Shown here: piece after piece, positions 49,706 to 57,511 of the stretch
How positions within the stretch are numbered: the stretch's first letter is position 1
Layout of the letters: the number at the start of each line of letters is the position of its first letter
NCBI GenBank assembly: GCA_019635015.1
Contig: JAHCAG010000012.1
Location: 1 to 64,000, forward strand
From: Burkholderiales bacterium
GTDB taxonomy: Bacteria; Pseudomonadota; Gammaproteobacteria; Burkholderiales; SG8-41
Length of the DNA: 64,000 bases
Direction: 5' to 3'
Notes under the pieces: generated by a model
Databases searched by the model: none
Told to the model about the DNA's origin: nothing
What the model saw: only the letters and a program-made list of their open reading frames with translations
Position numbers and translations under genes: made by a program

Positions 49706-51649
49706 CTAAGCCGTGACCGGCACCGGCTCCCGCGCAAAAAACGCCTCCACGTCGGCGACATCCCGTGTCCGCGTCATCGGCGGCAGGCTGCGCCAGATGC
49801 GCTTGCCGTAGGATTTCGAGATCAGCCGCGGGTCGCAGATCATCAGCACGCCACGGTCGGTTTCGTCGCGGATCAGCCGCCCGGCACCCTGCTTCAGCGA
49901 AATCACCGCCCGCGGCAGCTGGTGCTCCATGAAGGCGTTGCGGCCCTCGGCATTGATTTTCTCGATCCTCGCGGCCAGCACCGGGTCGTCGGGCGGCGCG
50001 AAGGGCAGCTTGTCGATCATCACCAGTGACAGTGCCTCGCCGCGCACATCCACCCCTTCCCAGAAGGACTGGCTGCCGATCAGCACCGCATTGCCGAGAT
50101 CACGAAAGCGCTGGAGTAACTCGCTGCGCGAACCCTCGCCCTGCACCAGCAGCGGATAGTCCCAGCCGCGGCTGCTGAAGGCCTCGGCCAGCAGCGCCTG
50201 CGCCTCGCGCATCGCACGCAGGCTGGTGAACAGCAGGAAGGCGCGACCACGGCTCGCACCGACGGCCGGCAGCACGGCATCGACCACCGCCGCAGTGTAA
50301 TCCGGCGTGTTCGGCTCGGGCAGTCCCTGCGGCACATAGAGCAGCCCCTGTTTCTCGAAGTCGAAAGGACTGGCCCAGCTCGCAGTCTGCGCGGCCTCGA
50401 TGCCGAGCTCCTTCACGTAATGCGAGAAATCACCGTTGACCGACAGCGTCGCCGAGGTGAACACCCAGGCCTTGGCCTGCGCCTCGACCTGTTTCCTGAA
50501 AATCTCCGCGATCGACAGCGGCGTGGCGTTGAACTGCACCGACTGGTGGAACACCTCCACCCAGCGCACCAGCGAGGCGTCCTTGTCCTCGCGCCAGCCG
50601 GCCAGCTGGGCGCGCAGTTCGTCGGCGCGTTCGAAACATTTCTGCAGCCCTTCGCTGCGCGCCGCCTGGGAATGCAGTGTCTCCGCCAGTTCGGTCAGGC
50701 GTTCGGTGGCCGTTGCCAGCGCCTCGGTCACGTCCTTGCGTTTGCGCAGCAGCGCCGCCGGCATCCGCGCGCCGCTGTCCTCGAAGGCCAGCCGCAGGTC
50801 ACGCGCCGCCTTCTCCATCACATTGGCAGCAGCCGGCAGCGCCGCAAAATCCTTGGCCACGGTCGCGCCCTCGATGCGCGCATCGCGCGCGAGGTCGAGC
50901 AGCTGGGTCGTCGATACCGACTGTCCGAAAAACAGGCTCGCCGTCTCCGGCAGTTGGTGCGCTTCGTCGAAAATCACCGTGTTGCAGGCCGGCAGCAGTT
51001 CGGCGACGCTTTCCTCACGCAGCATCACGTCGGCGAAGAACAGGTGATGGTTGACCACCACCACGTCGGACTCCAGCGCCAGCTTGCGCGCCTTCATGAC
51101 AAAACATTTGTCATAGTGCTCACACTGCGAGCCGAGGCAGTTGTCGCGGGTGGAGGTCACCAGCGGCCACACGCCGGCGTTCTCCGGCACCTCGGCGCAG
51201 TCTGCGCGGTCGCCGGTGTTCGAGATTCGCGCAAAACTCTCGATCCGCGCGAGGTGCATCACATCATCGCGCGTCGGCAACCGGCCATCGTTTTTCGCGC
51301 GCTCGAGGTGATGGTGGCAGACATAGTTAGCACGTCCCTTCAGCAGCGCCACCGTCACCGGCACGCGCAGCGCATCACGCACCACCGGAATGTCACGGCC
51401 GAAGAGCTGATCCTGCAGCGTCTTGGTGCCGGTGGAGATGATGACCTTGCCGCCCGACAGCAGGGCTGGAACCAGATAGGCAAAGGTCTTGCCCGTGCCA
51501 GTACCCGCCTCTGCCACTATAACTTCTTGATTATTAATTACTTTTTTTATCGCCTCGGCCATCTCCAGTTGCCCTGCGCGGGCACGGAAACCGGGCACGA
51601 CCTGCGCAAGCGCGCCGGTGGCGGAGAAGACGGAAGCGAGATCGGACAC
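49706..51649 (-). CDS. dinG: DinG/YoaA-type XPD-like DNA helicase
   Basis: Superfamily 2 5'-3' helicase with an iron-sulfur cluster, 647 residues. Walker A AEAGTGTGKT (47-56); FeS cysteines C111, C171, C176 and C182 (spacing x4 and x5 as in DinG); DEAH box VIFDEAHQLP; C-terminal motifs FLLFTSLRAM and GAGRLIRDETDRG. It starts at GTG without a Shine-Dalgarno; TAAACT lies six bases before it. Codons for residues 34-45 are strikingly AT-rich compared with the rest. Confidence 0.93.
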   Translation of the reverse strand: MSDLASVFSATGALAQVVPGFRARAGQLEMAEAIKKVINNQEVIVAEAGTGTGKTFAYLVPALLSGGKVIISTGTKTLQDQLFGRDIPVVRDALRVPVTVALLKGRANYVCHHHLERAKNDGRLPTRDDVMHLARIESFARISNTGDRADCAEVPENAGVWPLVTSTRDNCLGSQCEHYDKCFVMKARKLALESDVVVVNHHLFFADVMLREESVAELLPACNTVIFDEAHQLPETASLFFGQSVSTTQLLDLARDARIEGATVAKDFAALPAAANVMEKAARDLRLAFEDSGARMPAALLRKRKDVTEALATATERLTELAETLHSQAARSEGLQKCFERADELRAQLAGWREDKDASLVRWVEVFHQSVQFNATPLSIAEIFRKQVEAQAKAWVFTSATLSVNGDFSHYVKELGIEAAQTASWASPFDFEKQGLLYVPQGLPEPNTPDYTAAVVDAVLPAVGASRGRAFLLFTSLRAMREAQALLAEAFSSRGWDYPLLVQGEGSRSELLQRFRDLGNAVLIGSQSFWEGVDVRGEALSLVMIDKLPFAPPDDPVLAARIEKINAEGRNAFMEHQLPRAVISLKQGAGRLIRDETDRGVLMICDPRLISKSYGKRIWRSLPPMTRTRDVADVEAFFAREPVPVTA

Positions 51650-51755
51650 GGGCGGAGTTTAGCAGGCCGGAATCGCGGTGATTACACTTGCGGTTAAGAT
51701 TAAAGTCGTGATCGAGCTAACGATTTGCATCTTTAGCCTAATTGGATAACCAAAA

Positions 51756-52373
51756 ATGCATATCAATATGCCGCTTGAGGGCACACTCGACCAATCACAG
51801 GAGTGGATGAATAGCTGCGTTGCCATCGTCAACACTCTTACAGTTCCAACAACCAATCGATCCCGTGTGGCCGCTGCACTTCATCAACTTAGCATTGAAC
51901 ACTACACCGGACTTCACGTCCTTGTGGAGAACGGTGTTTATTCAGCTGCGCTCGCCTTGTACCGGCCACAATTTGAGGCTTATCTTAGGGGCGCTTGGTA
52001 TCACCGATGCGCAACTGACAACCAGATCAATGATTTAATTGCCGGTGGAGAGCCGCCAAGCCCTAAAGAACAGATGGTAGCTTTGGAAAACTGCGGTGCA
52101 TTTGATGTCGGCTCACTGCAAAATCTAAAGCAAATCGCCTGGAAAAATCTTTGTGACTTTACCCATGGCGGATCTATTCAAGTAAAAGCCCGAGCCGCAA
52201 GAGTAGGGACAATCGTCCTAGATATTAAGTCAGAGCATGTGGCGTCGATACTTACCGCGTCCGCATCGACAGCGCTCTTGGCTTGTGTAGGGTTAGCGGC
52301 TATTGCGGAAAACAATCAAGTAGCACTGAAATTAAACGAGGCGTTTCATTACATATATCCAAACGCAGCGTAA
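51756..52373 (+). CDS. Hypothetical protein in a low-GC patch (DUF6988/AbiV-like look)
   Basis: Unrecognised protein of 205 residues whose base composition and codons are far more AT-rich than its neighbours, a sign of transfer. It is mainly helical: ALHQLSIEHYTGLHVLVENG (about 41-60), then ALYRPQFEAYLRGAWYHR (about 66-83) and NLCDFTHGGSIQ (about 134-145), with a hydrophobic C-terminal helix. The R-P-x-x-E and C-x-F-T-H spacing recalls small helical families (DUF5677/DUF6988, AbiV) found near defence genes, but this is an impression by eye. It sits next to two toxin-antitoxin pairs. Confidence 0.75.
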   Translation: MHINMPLEGTLDQSQEWMNSCVAIVNTLTVPTTNRSRVAAALHQLSIEHYTGLHVLVENGVYSAALALYRPQFEAYLRGAWYHRCATDNQINDLIAGGEPPSPKEQMVALENCGAFDVGSLQNLKQIAWKNLCDFTHGGSIQVKARAARVGTIVLDIKSEHVASILTASASTALLACVGLAAIAENNQVALKLNEAFHYIYPNAA

Positions 52374-52381
52374 CTAGAACG

Positions 52382-52795
52382 TTAAGCATTAAAAGCCGAT
52401 CTCTCCTGCAACCACTCCGCCAGCGCCTCTTCCGTCAACGTGCCATCCGCCAGTTGCTGGTAGATGATCACCGCCTCCGCTTCCGGTGCATTGAGGGAAT
52501 ATCCGTTGACCTCGAGAAACACCGCTGCGACAGTCAGCGCGATCCGCTTGTTGCCATCGACGAAGGGATGGTTGCGGGCCAGGCCGTAGCTGTAGGCCGC
52601 CGCCAGTTGAAAAACGGAGTTCTTCTTGCCGTAAGCCGCCTGCTGCCGCGGACGCGCCAGCGCCGAATCGAGCAGCCCCTGGTCGCGGATGCCCGGGAGC
52701 CCGCCGTGTTCCGCGATCAGCATCTGGTGGATGGCCGTGACGACTTCCGGCAATACCCACCGGAGTTCGCCCCTGGTGCCGGTTTTCCGGGGCAC
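52382..52795 (-). CDS. Doc/Fic-family toxin (death-on-curing)
   Basis: Type II toxin of 137 residues. The Fic/Doc catalytic motif is NHPFVDGNKRIAL (about 75-87; HxFx(D)GNKR). Doc phosphorylates elongation factor EF-Tu. GTG start 13 bases behind the antitoxin stop. No antitoxin-type inhibitory motif (S/T-x-x-x-E-G/N) is obvious inside. The partner is an AbrB-type antitoxin rather than Phd, a known alternative combination. Confidence 0.9.
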   Translation of the reverse strand: MPRKTGTRGELRWVLPEVVTAIHQMLIAEHGGLPGIRDQGLLDSALARPRQQAAYGKKNSVFQLAAAYSYGLARNHPFVDGNKRIALTVAAVFLEVNGYSLNAPEAEAVIIYQQLADGTLTEEALAEWLQERSAFNA

Positions 52796-52808
52796 GCGAA
52801 AATCCGGC

Positions 52809-53033
52809 TTACTTCGCCAGTTCCCGCAGTGCGTTGCGGTACTTCTTCATGACTTTTCCGGCCGCGTCCATCTGCGCCTCAAAGTCCTGCTGGTAGGGGG
52901 TCAGCGTCAGGCCTTCAGGCGTTTCGACCAGGTACAGCACGTCACCCTTTTCGGCCCGCAGTTTGGCCAGCGCCTCCTTGGGCAGCACGATGCCCATCGA
53001 ATTGCCGATCGCGGTCACTTTTACCTTGAGCAT
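52809..53033 (-). CDS. AbrB/SpoVT/MazE-type antitoxin
   Basis: DNA-binding antitoxin, 74 residues. Swapped-hairpin core VTAIGNSMGIVLPKEALAKL (about 6-25), helical C-terminus (DFEAQMDAAGKVMKKYRNAL) that should neutralise the toxin. GGAGGTG seven bases before the ATG at 53033 settles the start; an upstream in-frame ATG at 53090 is rejected. An imperfect palindrome lies 15 bases upstream. Confidence 0.9.
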   Translation of the reverse strand: MLKVKVTAIGNSMGIVLPKEALAKLRAEKGDVLYLVETPEGLTLTPYQQDFEAQMDAAGKVMKKYRNALRELAK

Positions 53034-53047
53034 GCAGCACCTCCGGC

Positions 53048-53071
53048 GCGTTATTACATAAGTAATTACGC
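53048..53071. promoter_or_regulatory. Operator-like palindrome of the AbrB/Doc module
   Basis: GCGTTATTAC-ATAA-GTAATTACGC: 10-base arms with one mismatch, just before the antitoxin ribosome site. Autorepression by the antitoxin is the expected use. Confidence 0.65.
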
Positions 53072-53116
53072 AGTCTATGCCTCCCGGCAACGACCGTCAA
53101 TTTGACTGCAGACAGA

Positions 53117-53253
53117 CCAGCCGTTACATCACCACCTCAACCAGATACGGCCCCGCTACTGCCAGCCCGCGTTTGAACTGCGCCGCCAGTTCCTCCAGCG
53201 TCTTCGCCCGCCCCGCCTCCACGCCGTAACCCTTCGCCAGCGCGACCCAGTCG
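53117..53253 (-). pseudogene. Detached 3' end of the ThDP-enzyme gene (copy A)
   Basis: 137 bases, 131 identical to 53998-54134, the true 3' end of the ThDP gene. It encodes the last 44 residues (DWVALAKGYGVEAGRAKTLE ... EVVM, stop) with one amino-acid change (V for I). Five of six differences are silent. Upstream of it the reading continues into unrelated sequence, so no intact protein is made. See the finding on the higBA duplication. Confidence 0.85.
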
Positions 53254-53303
53254 TGAGCCAAAGGTACCGGAGTCGGCTTTCTCAATTCAGCCCCGCACAG
53301 CCA

Positions 53304-53332
53304 TTGTTGCGTGATGCGCAACACGGTATAAT
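53304..53332 (+). promoter_or_regulatory. higBA promoter with internal palindrome
   Basis: TTGTTG (53304-53309), 17-base spacer, TATAAT (53327-53332). GTTGCG-TGATG-CGCAAC (53306-53322) overlaps the -35 and spacer and is a likely HigA operator. The -10 ends six bases before the higB ATG, with no Shine-Dalgarno. Confidence 0.75.
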
Positions 53333-53338
53333 CCACCC

Positions 53339-53617
53339 ATGATTCAATCGTTCCGGCACAAGGGGCTTAAACGTTTCTTTGAATCCGGAAGCGCGGCGGG
53401 CATCCAGCCTCACCATGCCAAACGGCTGAGAATGCTGCTTGCCGCCCTGGATACCGCCCAGTCGGTGGAAGACATGGATGTGCCCGGCTTCCGGCTGCAT
53501 CCGCTGAAGGGTGTAGAACGGGGCTGCTGGTCGGTCTGTGTGAACGGCAACTGGCGCACGACTTTTGAATTCAGGGACGGACAGGCCTACGTCCTGGACT
53601 ACGAGGATTATCACTGA
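53339..53617 (+). CDS. higB: HigB-type toxin (RelE/ParE superfamily)
   Basis: Ribosome-dependent mRNA interferase, 92 residues. HigB pattern: IQSFRHKGLKRFFESGS at the start, LHPLKGVERGCWSVCVNGNWR (about 54-74) and FEFRDGQAYVLDYEDYH at the end. The toxin comes first, as in higBA. Its stop overlaps the higA ATG (TGATG). Confidence 0.93.
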   Translation: MIQSFRHKGLKRFFESGSAAGIQPHHAKRLRMLLAALDTAQSVEDMDVPGFRLHPLKGVERGCWSVCVNGNWRTTFEFRDGQAYVLDYEDYH

Positions 53618-53910
53618 TGAGCATGCACAACCCGCCCCATCCAGGGGAATTCATTACCGAGGTTTATCTCGAACCGAACAAGCTCAGCGGCCGCGAACTG
53701 GCAGCAAAGCTGGGCGTGGCGGCTTCGACGCTGAACCGCATTCTCACCGGCAACAGCGGCATCAGTCCCGAAATGGCGCTGCGCCTGTCCAAGGCCTTGG
53801 GCCGCTCGCCCGAAAGCTGGCTGGCCATGCAGTACAACCACGATCTCTGGCACGCCCGGCAGCGCGTCAAGCTCGGCAACGTCGGCAAGGTCAAGCTGAC
53901 GGCGGCATGA
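53617..53910 (+). CDS. higA: HigA-type antitoxin (XRE helix-turn-helix)
   Basis: Antitoxin and autorepressor of 97 residues. HPGEFITEVYLEPNKLSGRE (7-26) is the HigA N-terminal signature, then the HTH LAAKLGVAASTLNRILTGN (about 27-45) and SPESWLAMQYNHDLWHA. Overlaps higB by one base. A palindromic repeat follows six bases after its stop. Confidence 0.94.
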   Translation: MSMHNPPHPGEFITEVYLEPNKLSGRELAAKLGVAASTLNRILTGNSGISPEMALRLSKALGRSPESWLAMQYNHDLWHARQRVKLGNVGKVKLTAA

Positions 53911-53915
53911 ACAAA

Positions 53916-53993
53916 TGTAGCCCGTATGGAACGCAGTGAAATACGGGATCAACCCAGACCCCCCGTAATGCGCTGCGCTCCTTACGGGCTACA
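53916..53993. repeat. REP-like palindrome behind higA
   Basis: Arms TGTAGCCCGTATGGAACGCA (from 53916) and its inverted partner ending TACGGGCTACA at 53993 (CGTAATGCGCTGCGCTCCTT in between) flank about 24 bases. The sequence GTAGCCCGTAAGGAGCGCAG is the kind of element dispersed in many betaproteobacterial genomes. It abuts copy B of the ThDP-gene end within five bases. Confidence 0.8.
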
Positions 53994-53997
53994 ACAA

Positions 53998-54134
53998 CCA
54001 ACCGTTACATCACCACCTCAATCAAATACGGCCCCGCCACCGCCAGCCCGCGTTTGAACTGCGCCGCCAGTTCCTCCAGCGTCTTCGCTCGCCCCGCCTC
54101 CACGCCGTAACCCTTCGCCAGCGCGACCCAGTCG
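53998..54134. repeat. ThDP-gene 3' end duplicated around higBA (copy B)
   Basis: The 137-base partner of 53117-53253, offset by exactly 881 bases and without gaps. It is the functional end of the ThDP gene. Confidence 0.9.
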
Positions 54135-55552
54135 AGGTCGGGCCGGTCCAGCGTCAGCATCGACAGTGCATTGGCGCCGGGCGCGGCGGCGCCGACATTG
54201 TTCAGTTCACCGAGCAGGATCTTGTAGGCGCGGTTGGCGAAGACCACCATGGTCACGTCGAGTCCCTCGCGCGCCATGGTCCACAGTGCCTGCAGCGTGT
54301 ACTGCGCGCTGCCGTCGCCTTCAAAGGCGACGACCTTGCGTCCCGGCGCCGCGATGGCCGCGCCGGTGGCGGCGGCCGGTCCCCAACCGATCGAGCCACC
54401 CATGATGTTCAGCCAGTCATGCGGCCGCGCGCCCATCATCGCACCGGTGAAAGCGCGGCCGCTGGTGACGGCCTCGTCGATGACCACGGCGTTCTCGGGC
54501 AGCAGTGCGTTGAACAGCGCGCCTAGGCCGTCGAGCGTGATCGCGCCGGTCGGCAGCGCCGTGTCATGCGTGGCCGCATTGATGCGCGGCGCAGTATTGC
54601 GCGCACCCAGCGCATCGGCCAGCGCTTCCAGGGTGTGCTCCAGATCGGCTTCAGCGCCGGCAACCTTGGTCACCGTGCAGCCTTCCGGCACCTGCACGCT
54701 GGGTTTGCCGGGATATGCGAAGAAGGACACCGGCGTCTTCGCGCCGACCAGCACCAGCTCGCGCACGTCCTTCAGCATCGCCAGCGCGGCATCGACAGCG
54801 AAGGGCAGCTGCCTCACCACCGCCCTGCCCGCACCGCGCTCGATCCGCGCATTGTTGTATTCACAGAGGAGTTCGCAGCCGCATTTCGCGGCGATGCGCG
54901 CGGCCCATTCGAGCGCCCTGCCGCGCAGCGCGGCACCGCCGAGCAGGATCGCCGCCGGTTTGCCGGAGCGCAGCGCCTGCGCGCCGGCGTCGATGGCCTT
55001 GCCGTCCACGCGCGCCCGCGGCGCGGGCGCCGCCACCTGCGCGGGACCACCGGCCTCGCCCCAGGCGGTGTCGGCCGGCAGGATCAGCGTCGCGATCTGT
55101 CCCGGCGCGGTGCGCGCCGCCTCGACCGCCTTCGCGCCGTCGGCGGCGACATCCTTTGCCGAGCGCGAAGTCAGCACCCAGTCCGACATCGGCCGCGCCA
55201 CGCCTTCGATGTCGGCGGTCAGCGGCGCGTCGTGCTGGATGTGGTAACTCGCGTGCTCGCCGACGATGTTGACCATGCCCGAGCGCGCCTTCTTGGCGTT
55301 GTGCAGATTCGCCAGTCCGTTGCCGAGTCCGGGCCCCAGGTGCAGCAACGTCGCCGCGGGTTTGCCGGCCATGCGGTAATAACCGTCGGCCGCGCCGGTG
55401 ACGACACCTTCGAACAGCCCGAGAATGCAGCGCACGCCTTCGACGCGGTCGAGCGCGGAGACAAAATGCATTTCCGAAGTGCCGGGATTGGCAAAGCAGA
55501 CATTGACATCGCCGTTCAGCAGCGTGCGCACGAGGCTTTCTGCGCCGTTCAT
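54005..55552 (-). CDS. ThDP-dependent enzyme (acetolactate synthase / benzoylformate decarboxylase-like)
   Basis: Thiamine-diphosphate enzyme of 515 residues. Catalytic glutamate E27 in FANPGTSEMHF; central domain 190-320; ThDP/Mg site GDGSAQYTLQALW...VVFANR (about 385-413), where the usual NN is AN. Homologues are annotated as large-subunit acetolactate synthase-like or benzoylformate decarboxylase-like; the substrate is not readable. Start at 55552 has AAGGAT; an ATG seven codons earlier lacks a site. It is divergent from the amidohydrolase gene. Confidence 0.88.
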   Translation of the reverse strand: MNGAESLVRTLLNGDVNVCFANPGTSEMHFVSALDRVEGVRCILGLFEGVVTGAADGYYRMAGKPAATLLHLGPGLGNGLANLHNAKKARSGMVNIVGEHASYHIQHDAPLTADIEGVARPMSDWVLTSRSAKDVAADGAKAVEAARTAPGQIATLILPADTAWGEAGGPAQVAAPAPRARVDGKAIDAGAQALRSGKPAAILLGGAALRGRALEWAARIAAKCGCELLCEYNNARIERGAGRAVVRQLPFAVDAALAMLKDVRELVLVGAKTPVSFFAYPGKPSVQVPEGCTVTKVAGAEADLEHTLEALADALGARNTAPRINAATHDTALPTGAITLDGLGALFNALLPENAVVIDEAVTSGRAFTGAMMGARPHDWLNIMGGSIGWGPAAATGAAIAAPGRKVVAFEGDGSAQYTLQALWTMAREGLDVTMVVFANRAYKILLGELNNVGAAAPGANALSMLTLDRPDLDWVALAKGYGVEAGRAKTLEELAAQFKRGLAVAGPYLIEVVM

Positions 55553-55781
55553 AAAATATCCTTTATAATCCAATACTTATAATTATCATTCGAGGTGCGC
55601 ACAAATCTGCAGCGAAGCTGCCGGAAACTTGCGGTGCAACGCGCATCGAGTGTAACGGGCAACAGCACGTGGCTCCAGCATCGCGGCCCCGGCGATGCGC
55701 ATCGCGCTCCACGTTCCGGACGCCTTGACGCCCCTGCCCGTTCATCATTGAATCGGGCTTCCCGAAACCGGAGAACAAGAC

Positions 55782-56615
55782 ATGCTGATTGTCGATTCAC
55801 AAGTGCACATCTGGGGCGCCAACACCCCGGAACGCCCCTGGCCCGCGCGCGCGCATGCGCAACGCGAGATTCCGCTCGGCCACGAGCAGCTGCTGAAGGA
55901 CATGAATGAAGCCGGCATCGACCGCGTGGTGATCGTGCCGCCGTCCTGGGAAGGCGACCGCAACGACCTCGCGATCGAGGCCGTGAAGCAGCACCCGGAC
56001 CGTTTCGCGATCATGGGCCGCTTCAACCCGGAGACGCCGGACGCGAAAACCGCGATCAGGACCTTCACGCAGCAGCCGGGCATGCTCGGCATGCGTTTCT
56101 CCTTCCACATACCCGTGCTGCAGGAGCCGCTGGTCAACGGCAAGTTCGACTGGGTGTGGAGCGAGGCGGAAAAACTCGGCATCAAGTTGATGATCTTGGT
56201 GCCGCAGGGCCTGGTGCACATCATCGACGGCGTCGCCGTGCGTCATCCGGACCTGAAAATCATCATGGACCACATGGCGCTCTCCAGCGGCAAACCGGAG
56301 GACGAAACCTTTCGCGATTTCGACAAGCTGCTGCCGATCGCGAAACGCGCCAACGTCGCCTGCAAGGCCAGTGCGCTGCCCTCCTACCTGAAGGAACCCT
56401 ATCCCTTCAAAAAAATGCAGGGCTACGCCAAACGCGCCTACGAGGCCTTCGGCCCGCAGCGCCTGTTCTGGGGCAGCGACTGGTCGCGCTCGCCGGTACC
56501 CTACCGCGAACATGTCGACATGTGGCTGAAAGATGCGCCCTGGCTGAAGGAGGCCGACAAGGAATGGGTGCTCGGCCGCGGCGTCTGCGAGTGGCTGGGC
56601 TGGAAACTGCCCTGA
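55782..56615 (+). CDS. Amidohydrolase-2 family TIM-barrel hydrolase
   Basis: Metal-dependent hydrolase or decarboxylase, 277 residues. VDSQVHIWG at the N-terminus (the usual HxH is QVH here), KIIMDHMALSSG (about 160-171) and FWGSDWSRSP (about 228-237, catalytic aspartate). This pattern fits 2-pyrone-4,6-dicarboxylate lactonase-like proteins of aromatic breakdown. GGAGAA precedes the ATG. Opposite the ThDP gene, which may act in the same catabolic route. Confidence 0.85.
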   Translation: MLIVDSQVHIWGANTPERPWPARAHAQREIPLGHEQLLKDMNEAGIDRVVIVPPSWEGDRNDLAIEAVKQHPDRFAIMGRFNPETPDAKTAIRTFTQQPGMLGMRFSFHIPVLQEPLVNGKFDWVWSEAEKLGIKLMILVPQGLVHIIDGVAVRHPDLKIIMDHMALSSGKPEDETFRDFDKLLPIAKRANVACKASALPSYLKEPYPFKKMQGYAKRAYEAFGPQRLFWGSDWSRSPVPYREHVDMWLKDAPWLKEADKEWVLGRGVCEWLGWKLP

Positions 56616-56623
56616 TCCCCCGG

Positions 56624-56649
56624 GCGCAACCCCGCTTGCGGGGCTGCGC
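56624..56649. repeat. Strong hairpin between amidohydrolase and TauE genes
   Basis: GCGCAACCCCGC and GCGGGGCTGCGC pair with one mismatch around a 2-base turn. No T-run. It could limit read-through or protect the upstream mRNA. Confidence 0.5.
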
Positions 56650-56667
56650 GGCGAATCCCGATACCAC

Positions 56668-57399
56668 ATGCTACCTGCCGCCGACATAGCGGCGCCTTGG
56701 TTCGCCTGGCTGGCCGCGAACGCGGTGATGGCCGTGGCCTGCGCGCTGCAATCGGCCGTCGGCATCGGCATGGCGCTGCTGGCAGTGCCGCTGCTGGCGC
56801 TGATCGACCCGCGCTTCGTGCCCGGGCCGATGCTGCTCGCCGGCACGCTGGTGCCGCTGGCTGCCGCGCTGCGCGAACGGCATGCCGTCGATGCCCGTAA
56901 TCTCGGACCCGCGCTGCTCGGCCTCATCACCGGCACACTCGCCGGCGCGCTGGCCCTGAGCCTGCTCGATCCGTCCGGGCTCGGCCGGGTTTTCGGCGCC
57001 ATGGTGCTGCTCGCGGTGGCAATCAGCCTCAGCGGCATCCGCCTGCGGCCGACGCGGCCGGCATTGGTCACGGGCAGCAGCATCGCCGGCCTGATGGGTA
57101 CGATGGCCGGCATCCACGGACCGCCGGTGGCGCTGGTGTTCCAGCATGCGCAACCGGCGATCGCGCGCGCGATGATGGGCGCGATATTTGTGCCGGCCTA
57201 CCTGATGTCGGTCGCCGCGCTGGCCGCCTTCGGCCTGTTCGGCATGCCCGAACTGCAACTGACCGCCGTGCTGCTGCCAGGCACCGTCGCGGGCATCCTC
57301 GCCGCACCGCTGCTGATCCGCCGCATCGACACGCGGCGCATGCGCCTCGCGATACTCTCGATTTCCGCGATCAGCGCCATCGCATTGCTGCTGAAATAG
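56668..57399 (+). CDS. TauE/SafE-family membrane permease
   Basis: Probable anion exporter or importer of 243 residues with about eight helices in two repeats (AVACALQSAVGIGMALLAVP near 21-40; SIAGLMGTMAGIHGPPVALV near 134-153). The family moves sulfite, sulfoacetate or other organic anions. A sulfur role is tempting in this genome, but the neighbours point as well to organic-acid catabolism. Confidence 0.88.
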   Translation: MLPAADIAAPWFAWLAANAVMAVACALQSAVGIGMALLAVPLLALIDPRFVPGPMLLAGTLVPLAAALRERHAVDARNLGPALLGLITGTLAGALALSLLDPSGLGRVFGAMVLLAVAISLSGIRLRPTRPALVTGSSIAGLMGTMAGIHGPPVALVFQHAQPAIARAMMGAIFVPAYLMSVAALAAFGLFGMPELQLTAVLLPGTVAGILAAPLLIRRIDTRRMRLAILSISAISAIALLLK

Positions 57400-57511
57400 G
57401 CGGCGGCCCGCAGGACGGCCGCATCGCACGCGACGGGCGCAATGTCCGGAGTTGTTCTACAGTGTCGCTGCGGCGCAGACCGGCCGCATCAACCGGGGGA
57501 GTTCAGCCGCC

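Noticed and set aside
53124..53336. A 70-codon gene with an ATG at 53336
   Set aside because: Its last 44 codons are a copy of the ThDP gene end joined to unrelated sequence that overlaps the higB promoter; treated as a remnant.
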